Below, one piece after another: positions 13,537 to 28,013 of a stretch of 64,000 bases of DNA. The DNA lies in assembly GCF_024679095.1 (NCBI RefSeq), contig NW_026110839.1, positions 310,001 to 374,000 on the forward strand. Direction: 5' to 3'. Source of the DNA: Eriocheir sinensis. Its lineage: Eukaryota; Arthropoda; Malacostraca; Decapoda; Varunidae. The notes under the pieces were generated by a model. The model worked only from the letters and a program-made list of their open reading frames with translations. It did not search any database and was not told where the DNA came from. Each line of letters begins with the position of its first letter. Position 1 is the stretch's first letter. Position numbers and translations under genes: made by a program.

Positions 13537-14747
13537 GAATTTTGTATGAAAATAGATATACAAAATACACATATAATTAGTTAAATTTGTATTTAAATAC
13601 ATGCACAAAAGATACATAAAATAATGTAAATTTGTATGAAATGAAAACAAATTCACATAAAATTCGCGTCAAAATAAATAAACAAAATATCAATAAAAGA
13701 ATGTGTATTTGTATGAAAATAGATATACAAAATACACATAAAATAACCTAAATTTGTATCAAACTATATACAAAAATACACAAAAATATTTTAAATTTGT
13801 ATGAAAATAAATATACAAAATACACATAAAATTAGGTAAATTTGTATTGAAATACATACACAAAATACACATAAAATAATGTAAATTTGAATGAAAATAC
13901 ATAAACAAATACACTTAAAATAACGTAAATTTGTATAAAAAAATATGTACAAATCACAAATAGAATAATGTAAAATCGTATCAAAATAAATACACAGAAT
14001 ATTAATAAAATAATGTAAATTTGTATGAAAATAAAGAAGCAAAATACCTACAAAATAACGCATTTTTTTTATTTATAAAAATATATATACCAAAATACAC
14101 ATCAAAAAATTAAATTTGTATTAAAATAAATATACAAAAAACACATACAATAAGGTAAATTTGTATTGAAATAGATATGCAAAATACATATAAAACAATG
14201 TAAATTTGTTTCAAAATATATATACGAATACACATAAAATAACGTAGATTTCTATAAAGATATATATACAAAATACACATAAAATGAGGTAAATACGTAT
14301 AAAAAAATGTATACAAAAAAACACATAAAATAATGTAAATTCGTATCAAAATAAATAAACAAAATACCAATAAAAGAATGTGAATTTGTATAAATATAAA
14401 TATACAAAATACACATAAAATAACGTAAATTTATATAAAACTATATACAAAAATACACAGAAGTAATTAAATTTGTATGAAAATATATACAAAATACACA
14501 CAAAATAAGCTAAATTTGAATTGAAATATATATACAAAATACATGAAATAAAGTAAATTTGTATCAAAATATTTATGCAAATTCACATATAATAACGTAA
14601 ATTTGTATGAAAATATATAAACAAAATACACATTAAATAATGTAAATACGTGTAAAAAATATGTACAAAATACACATATAATCATGTAATTCGTATCAAA
14701 ATAAATAAACAAAATACAAATAAAAAAATATAAATTTGTATGAGTAA
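13537..14747 (-). repeat. Satellite block, - orientation, related to 60.15-61.11 kb
   Basis: A short piece (13,537-13,655) resembles the ATTAGTTAAATTTGTATTTAAATAC monomers seen near 22.25 and 54.17 kb. After a cut at CATAAAATTCGCGTC, about 1.1 kb follows that is a direct copy of 60,150-61,110 and the inverted copy of 3,549-4,320. The section 13,930-14,543 is also copied directly at 47,290-47,903 (offset 33,360 at AAAATAC). No gene is seen. Confidence 0.83.
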
Positions 14748-16545
14748 ACGTGTATGTTGCATATTTTTTCAATACAAATTTACCTTATTATATACGCATT
14801 TTGTATATTAATTTTAATATATGTGTATTTGAATATATATTTTGATACAAATTTACATTATTTTATGTATTTTCTATATTTATTTCAATTCAAATTTAGC
14901 TTATATATGTGTCTTTTGTATATCTATTTTCATACAAATTTAATTATTTTTGTTTACTTTTGTATATAGTTTTATACAATTTTACGTTATTTTATGTGTA
15001 TTTTGTATATTTATATTTATACAAGTAAACATTCTTTTATTGGCATTTAGTTTATTTATTTTGATACGAATTTACATTATTTTATTTGTATTTTGTATAC
15101 ATTTTCTTATACGTATTTATTTCATTTTATGTGTATTTTGTATATATATTTTTATAGAAATCTACGTTATTTTATGTGTATTCGTATATATATTTTGAAA
15201 CAAATTTACATTGTTTTATGTGTATTTTGCATATCTATTTCAATACAAATTTACCTTATTGTATATTCATTTTGTATATATATTGTAATACAAATTTAAA
15301 TATTTTATGTGTATTTTGGTATATATATTTTCATAAAAAATGCGTTGTTTTATGGGTATTTTGTATTATTTTATTATACATTATTTTATTAATATTCTGT
15401 GTATCTATTTTGATACTATTTTACATTATTCTATTTGTGTTTTGTATATATTTTTTTATACATATTTACATTATTTAATGTGTATTTTCTATATATATTT
15501 CATACAAATTTACGTTATTTTAAGTGTATTTGTTTATATATTTTCATTCAAATTTACATTATATTATGTGTATTTTGTATATGTATTTCAATAGAAATTT
15601 AACTAGTTTTATGTGTATTTTGTATATATATTTTTATACAAATTTAAATTATTTTTGTGTATTTTTTTAATAGAGTTTTATACAAATTTACAATATTTTA
15701 TGTGTATTTTGTATATCTATTTTCATACAAATACACATTCTTTTATTGATATTTTGTTTATTTATTTTGATGCGAATTTACATTATTTAATGTGTATTGT
15801 GTATATATATATATTTATACGTATTTACGTCATTTCATGTGTATTTTTTATATATATTTCTATAGAAATATACGTTATTTTATGTGTATTCGTATATATA
15901 TTTTGAAACAAATATACATTGTTTTATGTGCATTTTGTATATTTTTTCTATACAAACTTCCCTTATTGTACGTGCATTTTGTATATTAATTTTAATACAA
16001 ATTTAATTATTCAATGTGTATTATTGTATATGTATTTTTTTAAAAATAGGCTTTATTTTATGGGTATTTTGCATCTTTATTTTCATGCAAAATTACATTA
16101 TTTTACTGATATTCTGTGTATTTAATTTGATACGATTTTACATTATTCTATGTATATTTTGTATATCTATTTTATACAAATGTACGTTATTTTATGTGAA
16201 TTTGTGTTCATTTCATACAAATTTACATTATTTTATGTGTATTTTGTACATGTATTTGAATACAAATTTAACTAATTATATGTGTATTTTGTATATCTAT
16301 TTTCATACAAATTGAAATTTATTTTTTTGTTTTTTTGTATATATTTTTATTGAAATTTTCGTAATTTTATGTGTATTTTGTATATTTATTTTCCTACAAA
16401 TATACGTTCTTTTATCGGAATTTTGTTTATTTATTTTGATACGAATTTTCATTTTTTTAGGCGTATTTGATATATATATTTTTATACTTATTTACATAAT
16501 TTTATATGTATTTTGAATATATATTTTCATAGAAATTTACTCAAT
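14748..16545 (+). repeat. Satellite block, + orientation, direct copy of 29.81-31.54 kb
   Basis: The first 70 bp (TTGCATATTTTTTCAATAC and on) match 61,119-61,190. At TTTTAATATATGTG near 14,818 homology jumps to about 29,811. It then stays collinear to TTTACTC at 16,536-16,542 (31,532 in the partner) at offsets of 14,991-14,996, apart from a roughly 17-bp loss near 15,370. No gene is seen. Confidence 0.85.
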
Positions 16546-17795
16546 ATGTATATACAAAAAAACACAAAAATAATTTAAATTTGTATGAAAATAAATATAC
16601 AAAATACACATAAAATTAGATAAATTTGTATTGAAAAACATATACAAAATACACTTAAAATAATGTAAATTTGAATGAAATTATATAAACAAATACACTT
16701 AAAATGACGTTAATTTGTATAAAATATATATAAAAAATACACATTAAATAATGAAAATATGTATAAAAAAATATATACAAAACACAAATAGTATAATATA
16801 AAATCCTATCAAAATATATACACAGAATATTAAAAAAATAATGTACATTTGTATGAAAACTAAGATGCAAAATACCTAAAAAATAACGCATTTTTTATAA
16901 AATTATATATACCAAATTACACATAAAATATTTGAATTTGTATTAAAATAAATATACAAAATGCACATACAATAAGGTAAATTTGTATTGAAATAGATAT
17001 GCAAAAAACATATAAAACAATGTAAATTTGTTTCAAAATATATATACGAATACACATAAAATAACGTAGACTTCTATAAACATATATATACAAAATACAA
17101 ATAAAATTAAGTAAATACGAATCAAAAATGTATACAAAATACACATAAAATAATGTAAATTCGTATAAATATAAATAAACAAAATACCAATAAGAGAATG
17201 TGTATTTGTATAAATATAAATATACAAAATGCACATAAAATAACGTAAATTTGTATAAAACTATATACAAAAATACACAGAAGTAATTAAATTTGCATGA
17301 AAATAGATATACAAAATATACACAAATTAAGCTAAATTTGAATTGAAATATATATACAAAATACATAAAATAAAGTAAATTCGTTTCAAAATATTTTTAA
17401 CAAATACACATATAATAACGTAAATTTGTAAAAAAAAATTATAAACAAAATACACATTAAGTAATGTAAATACGTATAAAAAAATATTTACAAAATACAC
17501 CAATAATCAAGTCATTCGTATCAAAATAAATAAACAAAAAACTAATTAAATAATGTAAATTTGTATGAGAAAACATATACAAAATACACATAAAATAACG
17601 TTTTAAGTTTCTATAAAAATATATGTACAAAAATGCACATAAAATTAGTTTGCATAAAAAATTTATACAAAACACACATTAGATAATGTAAATGAGTATA
17701 AAAATATGTATACAAAATACCAATGAAATAATCTAAATTCGTATCGAGTTAAATTAAGAAAATAACAATAAAATAATGTAATTTTGGGTGAAAAT
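16546..17795 (-). repeat. Satellite block, - orientation
   Basis: The inverted partner is 1,006-2,240. It includes the monomers CACCAATAATCAAGTCATTCG near 17,500 and TTTTAAGTTTCTATAAAAAT near 17,610, which are also found in 52.1-52.25 kb. It is therefore also a relative of the - block at 51.4-52.4 kb. It ends at GGGTGAAAATACATTTTG (17,786-17,803). No gene is seen. Confidence 0.85.
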
Positions 17796-20700
17796 ACATT
17801 TTGAAACAAATTTACATTGTTTTATGTGTATTTTGCATATTTTTTCAATACAAATTTACGTTATTGTATGTGCATTTTGTATATTAATTTTAATTCAAAT
17901 TTGATTAATCTATGTGTATTTTTGTATATGTATTTTTATAAAAATATGCTTTGTTTTATGTGTATTTTGCATCTTTATTTTCATACAAATTTACATTATT
18001 TTATTGATATTCTGTGTATTTATTTTGATATGTTTTTACATTATTCTATGTGTATTTTGTATTTATATTTTATATAAAATGTATTTGTTTTCATTTCATA
18101 CAAATCTACATTATTTTATGTGTTTTTTGCACATGTATTTAAATACAAATTTAACTAGTTATATGTGTATTTTGTATATCTATTTTGTATGTATATTTTC
18201 ATAGAAATTTACTCTATTTTATGAGTATTCGTATATATATTTTGATACAAATTTACATTATTAATGTGTATTTTGCATATCTATTTCAATACAAATTTAC
18301 TTTATTGTACGTGCATTTTGTATATTTATTTTAATACAAATTTAATTATTTTATATGTATTTTTGTATATATATTTTTATGCAAATATGCGTTATTATAT
18401 GGATATTTTGCATCTTTATTTTCATACAAATTTACATTATTTTATTGATATTCTCTTTATTTATTTTGATACGATTTAACATTATTCTTTGTGTTTTTTG
18501 TATATATTTATTTATACATATTTACATTATTTAATGTTCATATTGTATATAAATTTTATCCAAATTTACATTATTTTATGTGTATTTGTTTATATATTTT
18601 CATACATATTTACATTATTTTATGTGTTTTTTGTATATATATTTTTCTACGTATTTAAAATATTTTATGTGTATTTTGTATATACATTTTCATAAAAAAA
18701 TTACGTTATTTTATTGTGTGTATAAGTATATATTTTGATACAAATTTTATACAAATTCATGTTATTTAATGTGTATTTGTATATATATTTTCATACAAAT
18801 TTATATTATTTTATGTGTATTTTTTCATATATTTCATTACAAATTTACCTTATTTTATGTTTATTTTGTATATTTATTTCATTCAATTTTAAATTATTTT
18901 ATGTGTGTATTTGTATTTGTATTTAGGTTATTTTATGTGTATTTTGTATATATATTTTCATCCAAAATTACATTATTTTATTGGTATTTTCTTAATTTAA
19001 TTCGATACGAATTTAGATTATTTCATAGGTATTTTGTATACATATTTTTATACTCATTTACATTATCTAATGTGTGTTTTGTATATATATTTTTATGCAA
19101 ATTTATTTTATGTTCATTTTTGTACATATATTTTTATAGAAATTTGCGTTATTTTATGTATATAGTTTTATATAAATTTACGTTATTTTATGTGCATTTT
19201 GTATATTTATATTTATACAAATACACATTCTTTTATTGCTATATTGTTTATTTATATTTATACGAATTTATATTATTTTATGTGTATTTTGTATACATTT
19301 TTTTATACGTATTTACTTAATTTTATGTGTATTTTGTATATGTATTTTTATAGAAATCTACGTTATTTTATGAGTATTCGCATATATATTTTGAAACAAA
19401 TTTACATTATTTTATACGTATTTTGCATATCTATTTCAATACAAATTTACCTTATTGTATGTGCATTTTGTATATTTATTTTGATACAAATTCAAATATT
19501 TTGTGTATTTTGGTATTAATAATTTTATAAAAAATGCGTTATTTTATAGGTATTTTGCATCTTAATTTTCATACAAATTTACATTATTTTATTAATATTC
19601 TGTGTATATATTTTGATACGATTCTACATTATTCTATTTGTGTTTTGTATATATTTTTTTATACATATTTACATTATTTAATGTGTATTTTGTATTTATA
19701 TTTCATACAAATTTACGTTATTATATGAGTATTTGTTTATATATTTTCTTTCAAATTTACATTATTTTATGTGTATTTTGTATATGTATTTCAATAGAAA
19801 TTAACCTAATTTTATGTGTATTTTGTATATTTCTTTTCATACAAATTTTAATTATTTTTGTGTATTTTTGTATATAGTTTTATACAAATTTAGGTTCTTT
19901 TATGTACGCATTTACATTATTTAATGTGTGTTTTGTATATATATTTTTATCCAAAGTTAATTTATTTTACGTTCATTTTTGGACATATATTTTTATAGAA
20001 AATAGCGTTCTTTTATATGTATTTGTATATGTTTTCTCATACAAATTTACATTATTTTATTGCTATTTTGTTTATTTAGTTTGATACGAATTACATGATT
20101 ATATGTGTATTTTGTACATATTTTTTATACGTATTTACATTACTTAATGTGTATTTTGTTTATATATTTTTAAACAAATTTACGTCATTATATGTATTTT
20201 TTTAAATATTTTGATACAAATTTTCATTATTTTATGTATATACATACAATTTAGCTTATTTTATCTGTATTTTCTATATCTATTTTCAAACGAATTTAAT
20301 TACTTCTGTGTATTTTTGTATATAGTTTTATAAAAATTTACGTTATTTTATGTGTATTTTGTATATTTATATTTATACAAATACACATTCTTTTATTGGT
20401 ATTCTGTTTATTTATTTTGATACGAATTTACATTATTTTATGTGTATTTTGTATACATTTTTTTATACGTATTTACTTCATTTTACGTGTATTTTGTATA
20501 TATATTTTTATACAAATCTACGTTATTTTATGTGTTTTCGTATATATATTTTGAAACAAATTTACATAGTTTTATATGTATTTTGCATATCTATTTCAAT
20601 ACAGATTTACCTTATTGTATGTGTATTTTGTATATCTATTTTAATAAAAATAAAAAATTTTATGTGTATTTTTGTATATATATTTTTAAAAAATGCGTTA

Positions 20701-21970
20701 TTTTATGGGTATTTTGCTTCTTTATTTTCATACAAATTTACATTATTTTATTAATATTCTGTGTATTTATTTTGATACGATTTTACATTATTCTATTTGT
20801 GTTTTGTATATATTTTTTTATACAAATTTACGCTATTTTAAGTGTATTTGTTTATGTATTTTCATTCAAATTTACAGTATTTTATGTGTATTTTGTATAT
20901 GTATTTCAATAAAAATTTACCTAATTTTATGTGTATTTAGTATATTTATTTTCATACAAATTTAAATTATTTTTGTGTATTTTTGTATATAGTTTTATAG
21001 AAATTTATGTTATCTTATGTGTATTTTGTATATTTATTTTCATACAAATACACTTTGTTTATTTATTTTGACGTGAATTTACATTATTTAATGTGTATTT
21101 TGTATATATATTTTTATACGTATTTACATCCTTTCATGTGTATTTTGTATATTTATAAAAAAATGCGTTATTTTATGGGTATTTTGCATCTTTATTACAT
21201 TATTTTATTTACATTCTGTGTATTTATTTTAATACGATTTTATATTATTCTATTTGTGTTTTGTACATATATTTTTTTATACATATTTACATTATTTAAT
21301 GAGTATTTTTTTATATATTTTATACAAATTTATGTTAATTTAAGTGTATTTGTTTATATATTTTCATTCAAATTTACATTATTTTATGTGTATTTTATGT
21401 GTATTTCATTACAAATTTACCTAATTTTATGTGTATTTTGTATATTTATTTTCATACAAATTTAACTTATGTTTGTGTATTTTATATATAGTTTTACAAA
21501 TTTACGTTATTTTATGTGTATTTTGTATATGTATTTTCACAAATACACATTCTTTTATTGATATTTTAATTATTTATTTTGACACGAATTTACATTATTT
21601 AATGTGTATTTTGTGTATATATTTTATACGTATTTACAACATTCCATGTGTATTTTGTATATATATTTCTATAGAAATCTACGTTATTTTATGTGTATTC
21701 GTATATATTTTGAAACAAATCTACATTATTTTATGTGTATTTTGTATATATATTTCATTATAAATTTGAGTTATTTTAAGTTTATTTTTATATCTATTTT
21801 CATTCAAATTCAAATCATTTTATGTGTATATATTTATTTGTATTTACGTTATTTTATGTGTATTTTCTATATATATTTTCATTCAAAATTACATTTTTTT
21901 ATCGGTATTTTGTTCATTTATTTCAATACGAATTTAGATTATTTCATGTGTATTTTCTATACATGTACAT
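17796..21970 (+). repeat. Satellite block, + orientation, left arm of inverted pair with 31.5-35.7 kb
   Basis: The block holds one long-type higher-order unit (19,225-20,384) and flanking partial units. The inverted partner is 31,541-35,720, with a coordinate sum of 53,512-53,554. The first 1.57 kb is also copied directly at about 25,970-27,550 (offset 8,181 at ATCCAAAATT). It is closed by ACATGTACATATAGAGTAAATTTC. No gene is seen. Confidence 0.87.
19225..20384 (+). repeat. Representative long higher-order unit (about 26 monomers, 1,160 bp)
   Basis: The unit runs between two ACATTCTTTTATTG monomers and keeps the first fifteen or so monomer types of the short unit. It then adds about ten more, including a truncated monomer with TTATGTACGCATTTAC, one with TCCAAAGTTAATTT, one with TTTTTGGACATATA, one with TGTTTTCTCATAC, one with ATGATTATATGTG and one with TTCAATTC/AGCTTATTTT-type ends. 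An equivalent unit of 1,172 bp lies at 58,322-59,493 (+), and an inverted one of about 1,174 bp lies near 33.17-34.34 kb. The short unit can be read as this unit with one internal run removed, or the long one as an expansion; the sequence does not say which came first. Confidence 0.78.
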
Positions 21971-24900
21971 ATAGAGTAAATTTCTATGAAAATATATATT
22001 CAAAATACATATAAAATTATGTAAATAAGTATAAAAATAAATATATCAAATACACCTAAAAAAAATGAAAATTCGTATCAAAATATATAAATAAAATTCC
22101 GATAAAAGAACGAATATTTGTCGGAAAATAAATATACAAAATTCACATAAAATTACGAAAATTTGAATAAAAATATATACAAAAAAACAAAATTAATTTC
22201 AATTTGTATGAAAATAGATATACAAAATACACATATAATTAGTTAAATTTGTATTTAAATACATCTACAAAATTCACATAAAATAATGTAAATTTGTTTG
22301 AAATGAAAACAAATTCACATAAAATAACGTACATTGGTATAAAATAGATATACAAAATATACATAGAATAATGTATAATCGTATCAAAATAAATACACAG
22401 AATATCAATAAAATAATGTAATTTTGTATGAAAATAAAGATGCAAAATACCCATAAAATAAAGCATATTTTTATAAAAATACATATACAAAAATACACAT
22501 AGAATAGCTAAATTTGTATTAAAATTAATATACAAAATGCACGTAGAATAAGGTAAATTTGTATTGAAAAAATATGCAAAATGCACATAAAACAATGTAT
22601 ATTTGTTTAAAAATATATATACGAATACATATAAAATAACGTATATTTCTATAGAAATATATATACAAAATACCCATGATATGACGTAAATACGTATAAA
22701 AATATATATACACAATACACATTAAATTATGTAAACTCGCATCAAAATAAATAAACAAAATATCAATAAAAGAATGTGTATTTGTATGAAAATATATATA
22801 CAAAATACACATAAAATATTGTATAATTTGAATAAAACTCTATACAAAAATACACAAAAAATAATTTAAATTTGTATAAAATGTATATACAAAATAGAAA
22901 TGAAATTAGGTAAATTTCTATTGAAATACATATACAAAATACACATAAAATAATATAAATATGAATAAAAATATATAAACAAATACACTTAAAATAACGA
23001 AAATTTGTATGAAATATATATAGAAAATACACATTAAATAATGTAAATATGTATAAAAAAATATATACAAAACTCAAATAGAATAATGTAAAATAGTATA
23101 AAAATAAATACACAGAATATTAATAAAATAATGTAAATTTGTATGAAAATAAAGATGCAAAACACCCATAAAACAACGCATTTCTTATGTAAATATATAT
23201 ACCAAAATGCACATAAAATATTTAAATTTGTATTACAATAAATATACAAAATGCACATACAATAAGGTAAATTTGTATTGAAATAGATATGTAAAATACA
23301 TATAAAACAATGTAAATTTGTTTCAAAATATACATACGAATACACATAAAATAACGTAGATTTCTATAAAATATATATACAAAATACTCATAAAATGAAG
23401 TAAATACGTATAAGAAAATGTATGCAAAATACACATAAAATAATGTAAATTCGTATCAAAATAAATAAACTAAATGCCAATAAAAGAATGTTTACTTGTA
23501 TAAATATAGATATACAAAAGACACATAAAATAAGCTAAATTTGAATTGAAATAAATATAGAAAATACATAAAATAGTGTAAATTTGTATCAAAATATATA
23601 TATTCAAATACACATATAATAACGTAAATTTGTATAAAAATATATAAACAAAATACACATTAAATAATGTAAATACGTATAAAAGATATGTACGTAATGT
23701 AAAAATTTATAAAATTAAAGATGCCCATAAAATATCTCATATTTAAAAAAAATATATACAAAAATACACAAAATAATTAAATTTGTATTAAAATAAATAT
23801 ACAAAATACACATACAATAAGGTAGATTTTTATTGAAATAGATATGCAAAAAACACATAAAATAATGAAAATTTTTATCAAAATATATACGAATACACAC
23901 AATAAAATTACGTAAATTTTTATGAAAATATATATACAAAATACACATAAAATAATGTAAATACATAGAAAAATATATATAAAAAATGCATATAAAATAA
24001 TGTAAATTCGTATCTAAATAAATAAACAAAATTTCCTCTAAAAGAATGTATCTGTGTAGGAAAATATATATACAAAATACAAATAAAAAAAATAAATTTG
24101 TATAAAAATAATACAAAAATACACAAAAATAATTTCAATTTGTTTGAAAATAGATATGCAAAATACAAATGAAATTAGGCAAATTTTTATTGAAATACAT
24201 ACACGAAATACACATAAAATAATGTAAATTTGTATGAAAATATATAAACAAATACACATAAGATAACGTAAATTTCCATAAAATATATGTACAAAATATA
24301 CATTAAATAATGTAAATATGTCTAAAAATATATATACAAAATACACAGAATAACGTAAAATCGTATCAAAATAAATAAACAGACAATCAATAAAATAATG
24401 TAAATTTGTATGAAAATAAAGATGCAAAATACCCATATAATAACGCATATTTGTTTAAAAATATATATAGAAAAATACACATAAAATAATTAAATTTGCA
24501 TCAAAATAAATATACAAAAGGCACATACAATAAAGAAAATTTGTATTGAAATAGATATGCGAAATACACATAAATAATGTAAATTTGTATCAAAATATAT
24601 ATACGAATACACATAAAATAGAGTAAATTTCTATGAAAATATATATTCAAAATACATATAAAATTATGTAAATAAGTATAAAAATATATATATCAAATAC
24701 ACCTAAAATAATGAAAATTCGTATCAAAATAAATAAACAAAATTCCGATAAAAGAACGTATATTTGTAGGAAAATAAATATACAAAATTCACATAAAATT
24801 TCGAAAATTTGAATAAAGATATATATTAAAATACACAAAATTAATTTCAATTTGTATGAAAATAGATATACATAATACACATATAATTAGTTATATTTGT

Positions 24901-25784
24901 ATTTAAATACATGTACAAAATACACATAAAATAATGTAAATTTGTATGAAATGAAAACAAATTAACATAAAATTACGTTCATTTGTATGAAATATATATA
25001 CAAAATATACATAGAATAATGTAAAATCGTATCAAAATAAATACACAGAATATCAATAAAATAAGGTAAATTTGTATGAAAATAAAGATGCAAAATACCC
25101 ATAAAATAAAGCATTTTTTTTATGAAAATACATATACAAAAATACACATAGAATAATTAAATTTGTATTAAAATTAATATACAAAATGCACGTACAATAA
25201 GGTAAATTTATATTGAAAAAATATGCAAAATGCACATAAAACAATGTATATTTGTTTCAAAATATATATACGAATACACATAAAATAACATATATTTCTA
25301 TAGAAATATATATACAAAATACACATGAAATGACGTAAATACGTATAAAAATATATATACACAATACACATTAAATAATGTGAAATCGCGTCAAAATAAA
25401 TAAACAAAATATCAATAAAAATGTGTATTTGTATGAAAATAGATATACAAAATACACATAAAATATTTTAAATTTATATAAAACTCTTTTTATTAAAATA
25501 TATATACCAAAATAATAAAATATTTAAATTTGTCTTACAATAAATATACAAAATGCACATACAATAAGGTAGATTTATATTGAAATAGATATGCTAAATA
25601 CATATAAAACAATGTAAATTTGCTTCAAAATATATATACCAATACACATAAAATAACGTAGATTACTATAAAAATATATATACAAAATACACATTAAATG
25701 AAGTAAATACGTATAAGAAAATGTATACAAAGTACACATAAAATAATTAAATTTGTGTTAAAATAAATATACAAAATACACATA
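21971..25784 (-). repeat. Satellite block, - orientation
   Basis: 21,971-24,090 is the inverted partner of 29,326-31,540; about 23,185-24,395 is copied directly at 28,012-29,322; about 24,510-25,784 is the inverted partner of 8,006-9,280. About 95 bp (two monomers) present in both copies of the 28-30 kb palindrome are missing here near 23,508. The block ends in a 16-bp-arm palindrome. No gene is seen. Confidence 0.86.
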
Positions 25785-25801
25785 CTGTGTATTTTGTATA
25801 T
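25767..25801. repeat. Palindromic polarity-switch site, 16-bp arms
   Basis: ATATACAAAATACACA at 25,767-25,782, spacer TAC, TGTGTATTTTGTATAT at 25,786-25,801. Monomer sense is - to the left and + to the right. The arms are the monomer core itself, so the join is head-to-head at the TTTTGTAT dyad. Confidence 0.93.
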
Positions 25802-28001
25802 CTTTTTTCATACAAATACACATTCTTTTCATGATATTTTGTTTATTTATTTTGACACGAATTAACATTATTTAATGTGTATTTTGTATATATATTTTAT
25901 ACGTATTTACATTATTTCAAGTGTATTTTGTATATATATTTCTATAGAAATCTGCGTTATTTTATGTTTATTCGTATATATATTTTGAAACAAATTTACA
26001 TTATTTTATGTGTATTTTGCATATTTTTTCAATACAAATTTACCTTATTGTATGTGCATTTTGTATATTAATTTTAAAACAAATTTGATTAATCTATGTG
26101 TATTTTTGTATATGTATTTTTATAAAAATATGCTTTATTTTCTGGGTATTTTGCATCTTTATTTTCATACAAATTTACATTATTTTATTGATATTCTGTG
26201 TATTTATTTTTATATGATTTTACATTATTCTATGTGTATTTTGTATATATATTTTATATAAAATGTATTTGTTTTCATTTCATACAAATCTACATTTTTT
26301 TATGTGTTTTTTGTACATGTATTTAAATACAAATTTAACTAGTTATATGTGTATTTTGTATATCTATTTTGTATGTATATTTTCATAGAAATTTACTCTA
26401 TTTTATGAGTATTCGTATATATATTTTGATACAAATTTACATTATTGATGTGAATTTTGCATATCTATTTCAATGCAAATTTACTTTATTTTGCGTGCAT
26501 TTTGTATATTTATTTTAATACAAATTTAACTATTTTATATGTATTTTTGTATACATATTTTTATGCAAATATGCGTTATTATATGGATATTTTGCATCTT
26601 TATTTTCATACAAATTTACATTTTTTTATTGATATTCTCTTTATTTATTTTCATACGATTTAACATTATTCTATGTGTATTTTGTATATTTTTTTTATAC
26701 ATATTTACATTATTTAATGTTCATTTTGTATATATATTTTATCCAAATTTACATTATTTTATGTGTATTTGTTTATATATTTTCATACAAATTTACATTA
26801 TTTTATGTGTTTTTTGTATATATTTTTCTACGTATTTAAATTATTTTATGTGTATTTTGTATATACATTTTCATAAAAAAATTACGTTATTTTATTGTGT
26901 GTATAAGTATATATTTTGATACAAATTTTATACAAATTCATGCTACTTAATGTGTATTTGTTTATATATTTTCATACAAATTTGTATTATTTTATGTGTA
27001 TTTTTTCATATATTTCATTACAAATTTACCTTATTTTATGTTTATTTTGTATATTTATTTCATTCAATTTTATATTATTTTATGTGTATATTTGTATTTG
27101 TATTTAGGTTATTTTATGTGTATTTTGTATATATATTTTCATCCAAAATTACATTATTTTATTGATATTTTCTTAATTTAATTCGATACGAATTTAGATT
27201 ATTTCATAGGTATTTTGTATACATATTTTTATACTCATTTACATTATCTAAAGTGTGTTTTGAATATATATTTTTATGCAAATTTATTTTATGTTCATTT
27301 TTGTACATATATTTTTATAGAAATTTGCGTTATTTTATGTATATTGTTTTATATAAATTTACGTTATCTTATGTGCATTTTGTATATTTATATTTATACA
27401 AATACACATTCTTTTATTGGTATATTGTTTATTTACATTTATACGAATTTGCATTATTTTATGTGTATTTTGTATACATTTTTTATACGTATTTACTTAA
27501 TATTATGTGTATTTTGTATATGTATTTTTATAGAAATCTACGTTGTTTTATGTGTATTCGTATATATATTTTGAAACAAATCTACATTATTTTATGTGTA
27601 TTTTGTATATATATTTCATTATAAATTTGCCTTATTTAAAGTTTATTTTTATATCTATTTTCATTCAAATTCAAATCATTTTATGTGTATATATTTATTT
27701 GTTTTTACGTTATTTTATGTGTATTTTCTATATATATTTTCATTCAAAATTACATTATTTTATCGGTATTTTGCATCTTTATTTTCATACAAAATTACAT
27801 TATTTTATTGATATTCTGTGTATTTATTTTGATACGATTTTACATTATTCTATGTATATTTTGTATATCTATTTTATACCAATGTACGTTATTTTGTATG
27901 AATTTGTTTTCATTTCATACAAATTTACATTATTTTATGTGAATTTTGTACATGTATTTAAATACAAATTTAACTAATTAGATGTGTATTTTGTATATCT
28001 A
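25785..28001 (+). repeat. Mosaic satellite block, + orientation
   Basis: Three sources are visible in order: about 25,970-27,550 matches 17,796-19,370; about 27,560-27,765 matches 21,700-21,905; about 27,770-27,998 matches 31,065-31,295. The joins lie inside matching monomer positions, so the 45-bp phase is kept. It ends in the 13-bp-arm palindrome at 27,986-28,013. No gene is seen. Confidence 0.82.
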
Positions 28002-28013
28002 TATACAAAATAC
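27986..28013. repeat. Palindromic polarity-switch site, 13-bp arms
   Basis: GTATTTTGTATAT at 27,986-27,998, spacer CT, ATATACAAAATAC at 28,001-28,013. Sense is + to the left and - to the right, and the site opens the tight palindrome. Confidence 0.94.

Larger units (their letters stand above)
1..18801. repeat. Inverted pair A: 1-4,310 with about 13,990-18,801
   Basis: Mirrored coordinates give sums of 18,801 (at 1,011), 18,786 (at 2,241) and 18,289 (at 3,541). Collinearity is therefore near-perfect over the first 2.3 kb, followed by one loss of about 500 bp in the left arm near 3.3-3.5 kb. Three internal polarity switches (about 1,005, 2,241 and 3,548) are mirrored exactly in the right arm (17,796, 16,545 and 14,747). 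The left arm probably continues outside the window. Confidence 0.86.
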
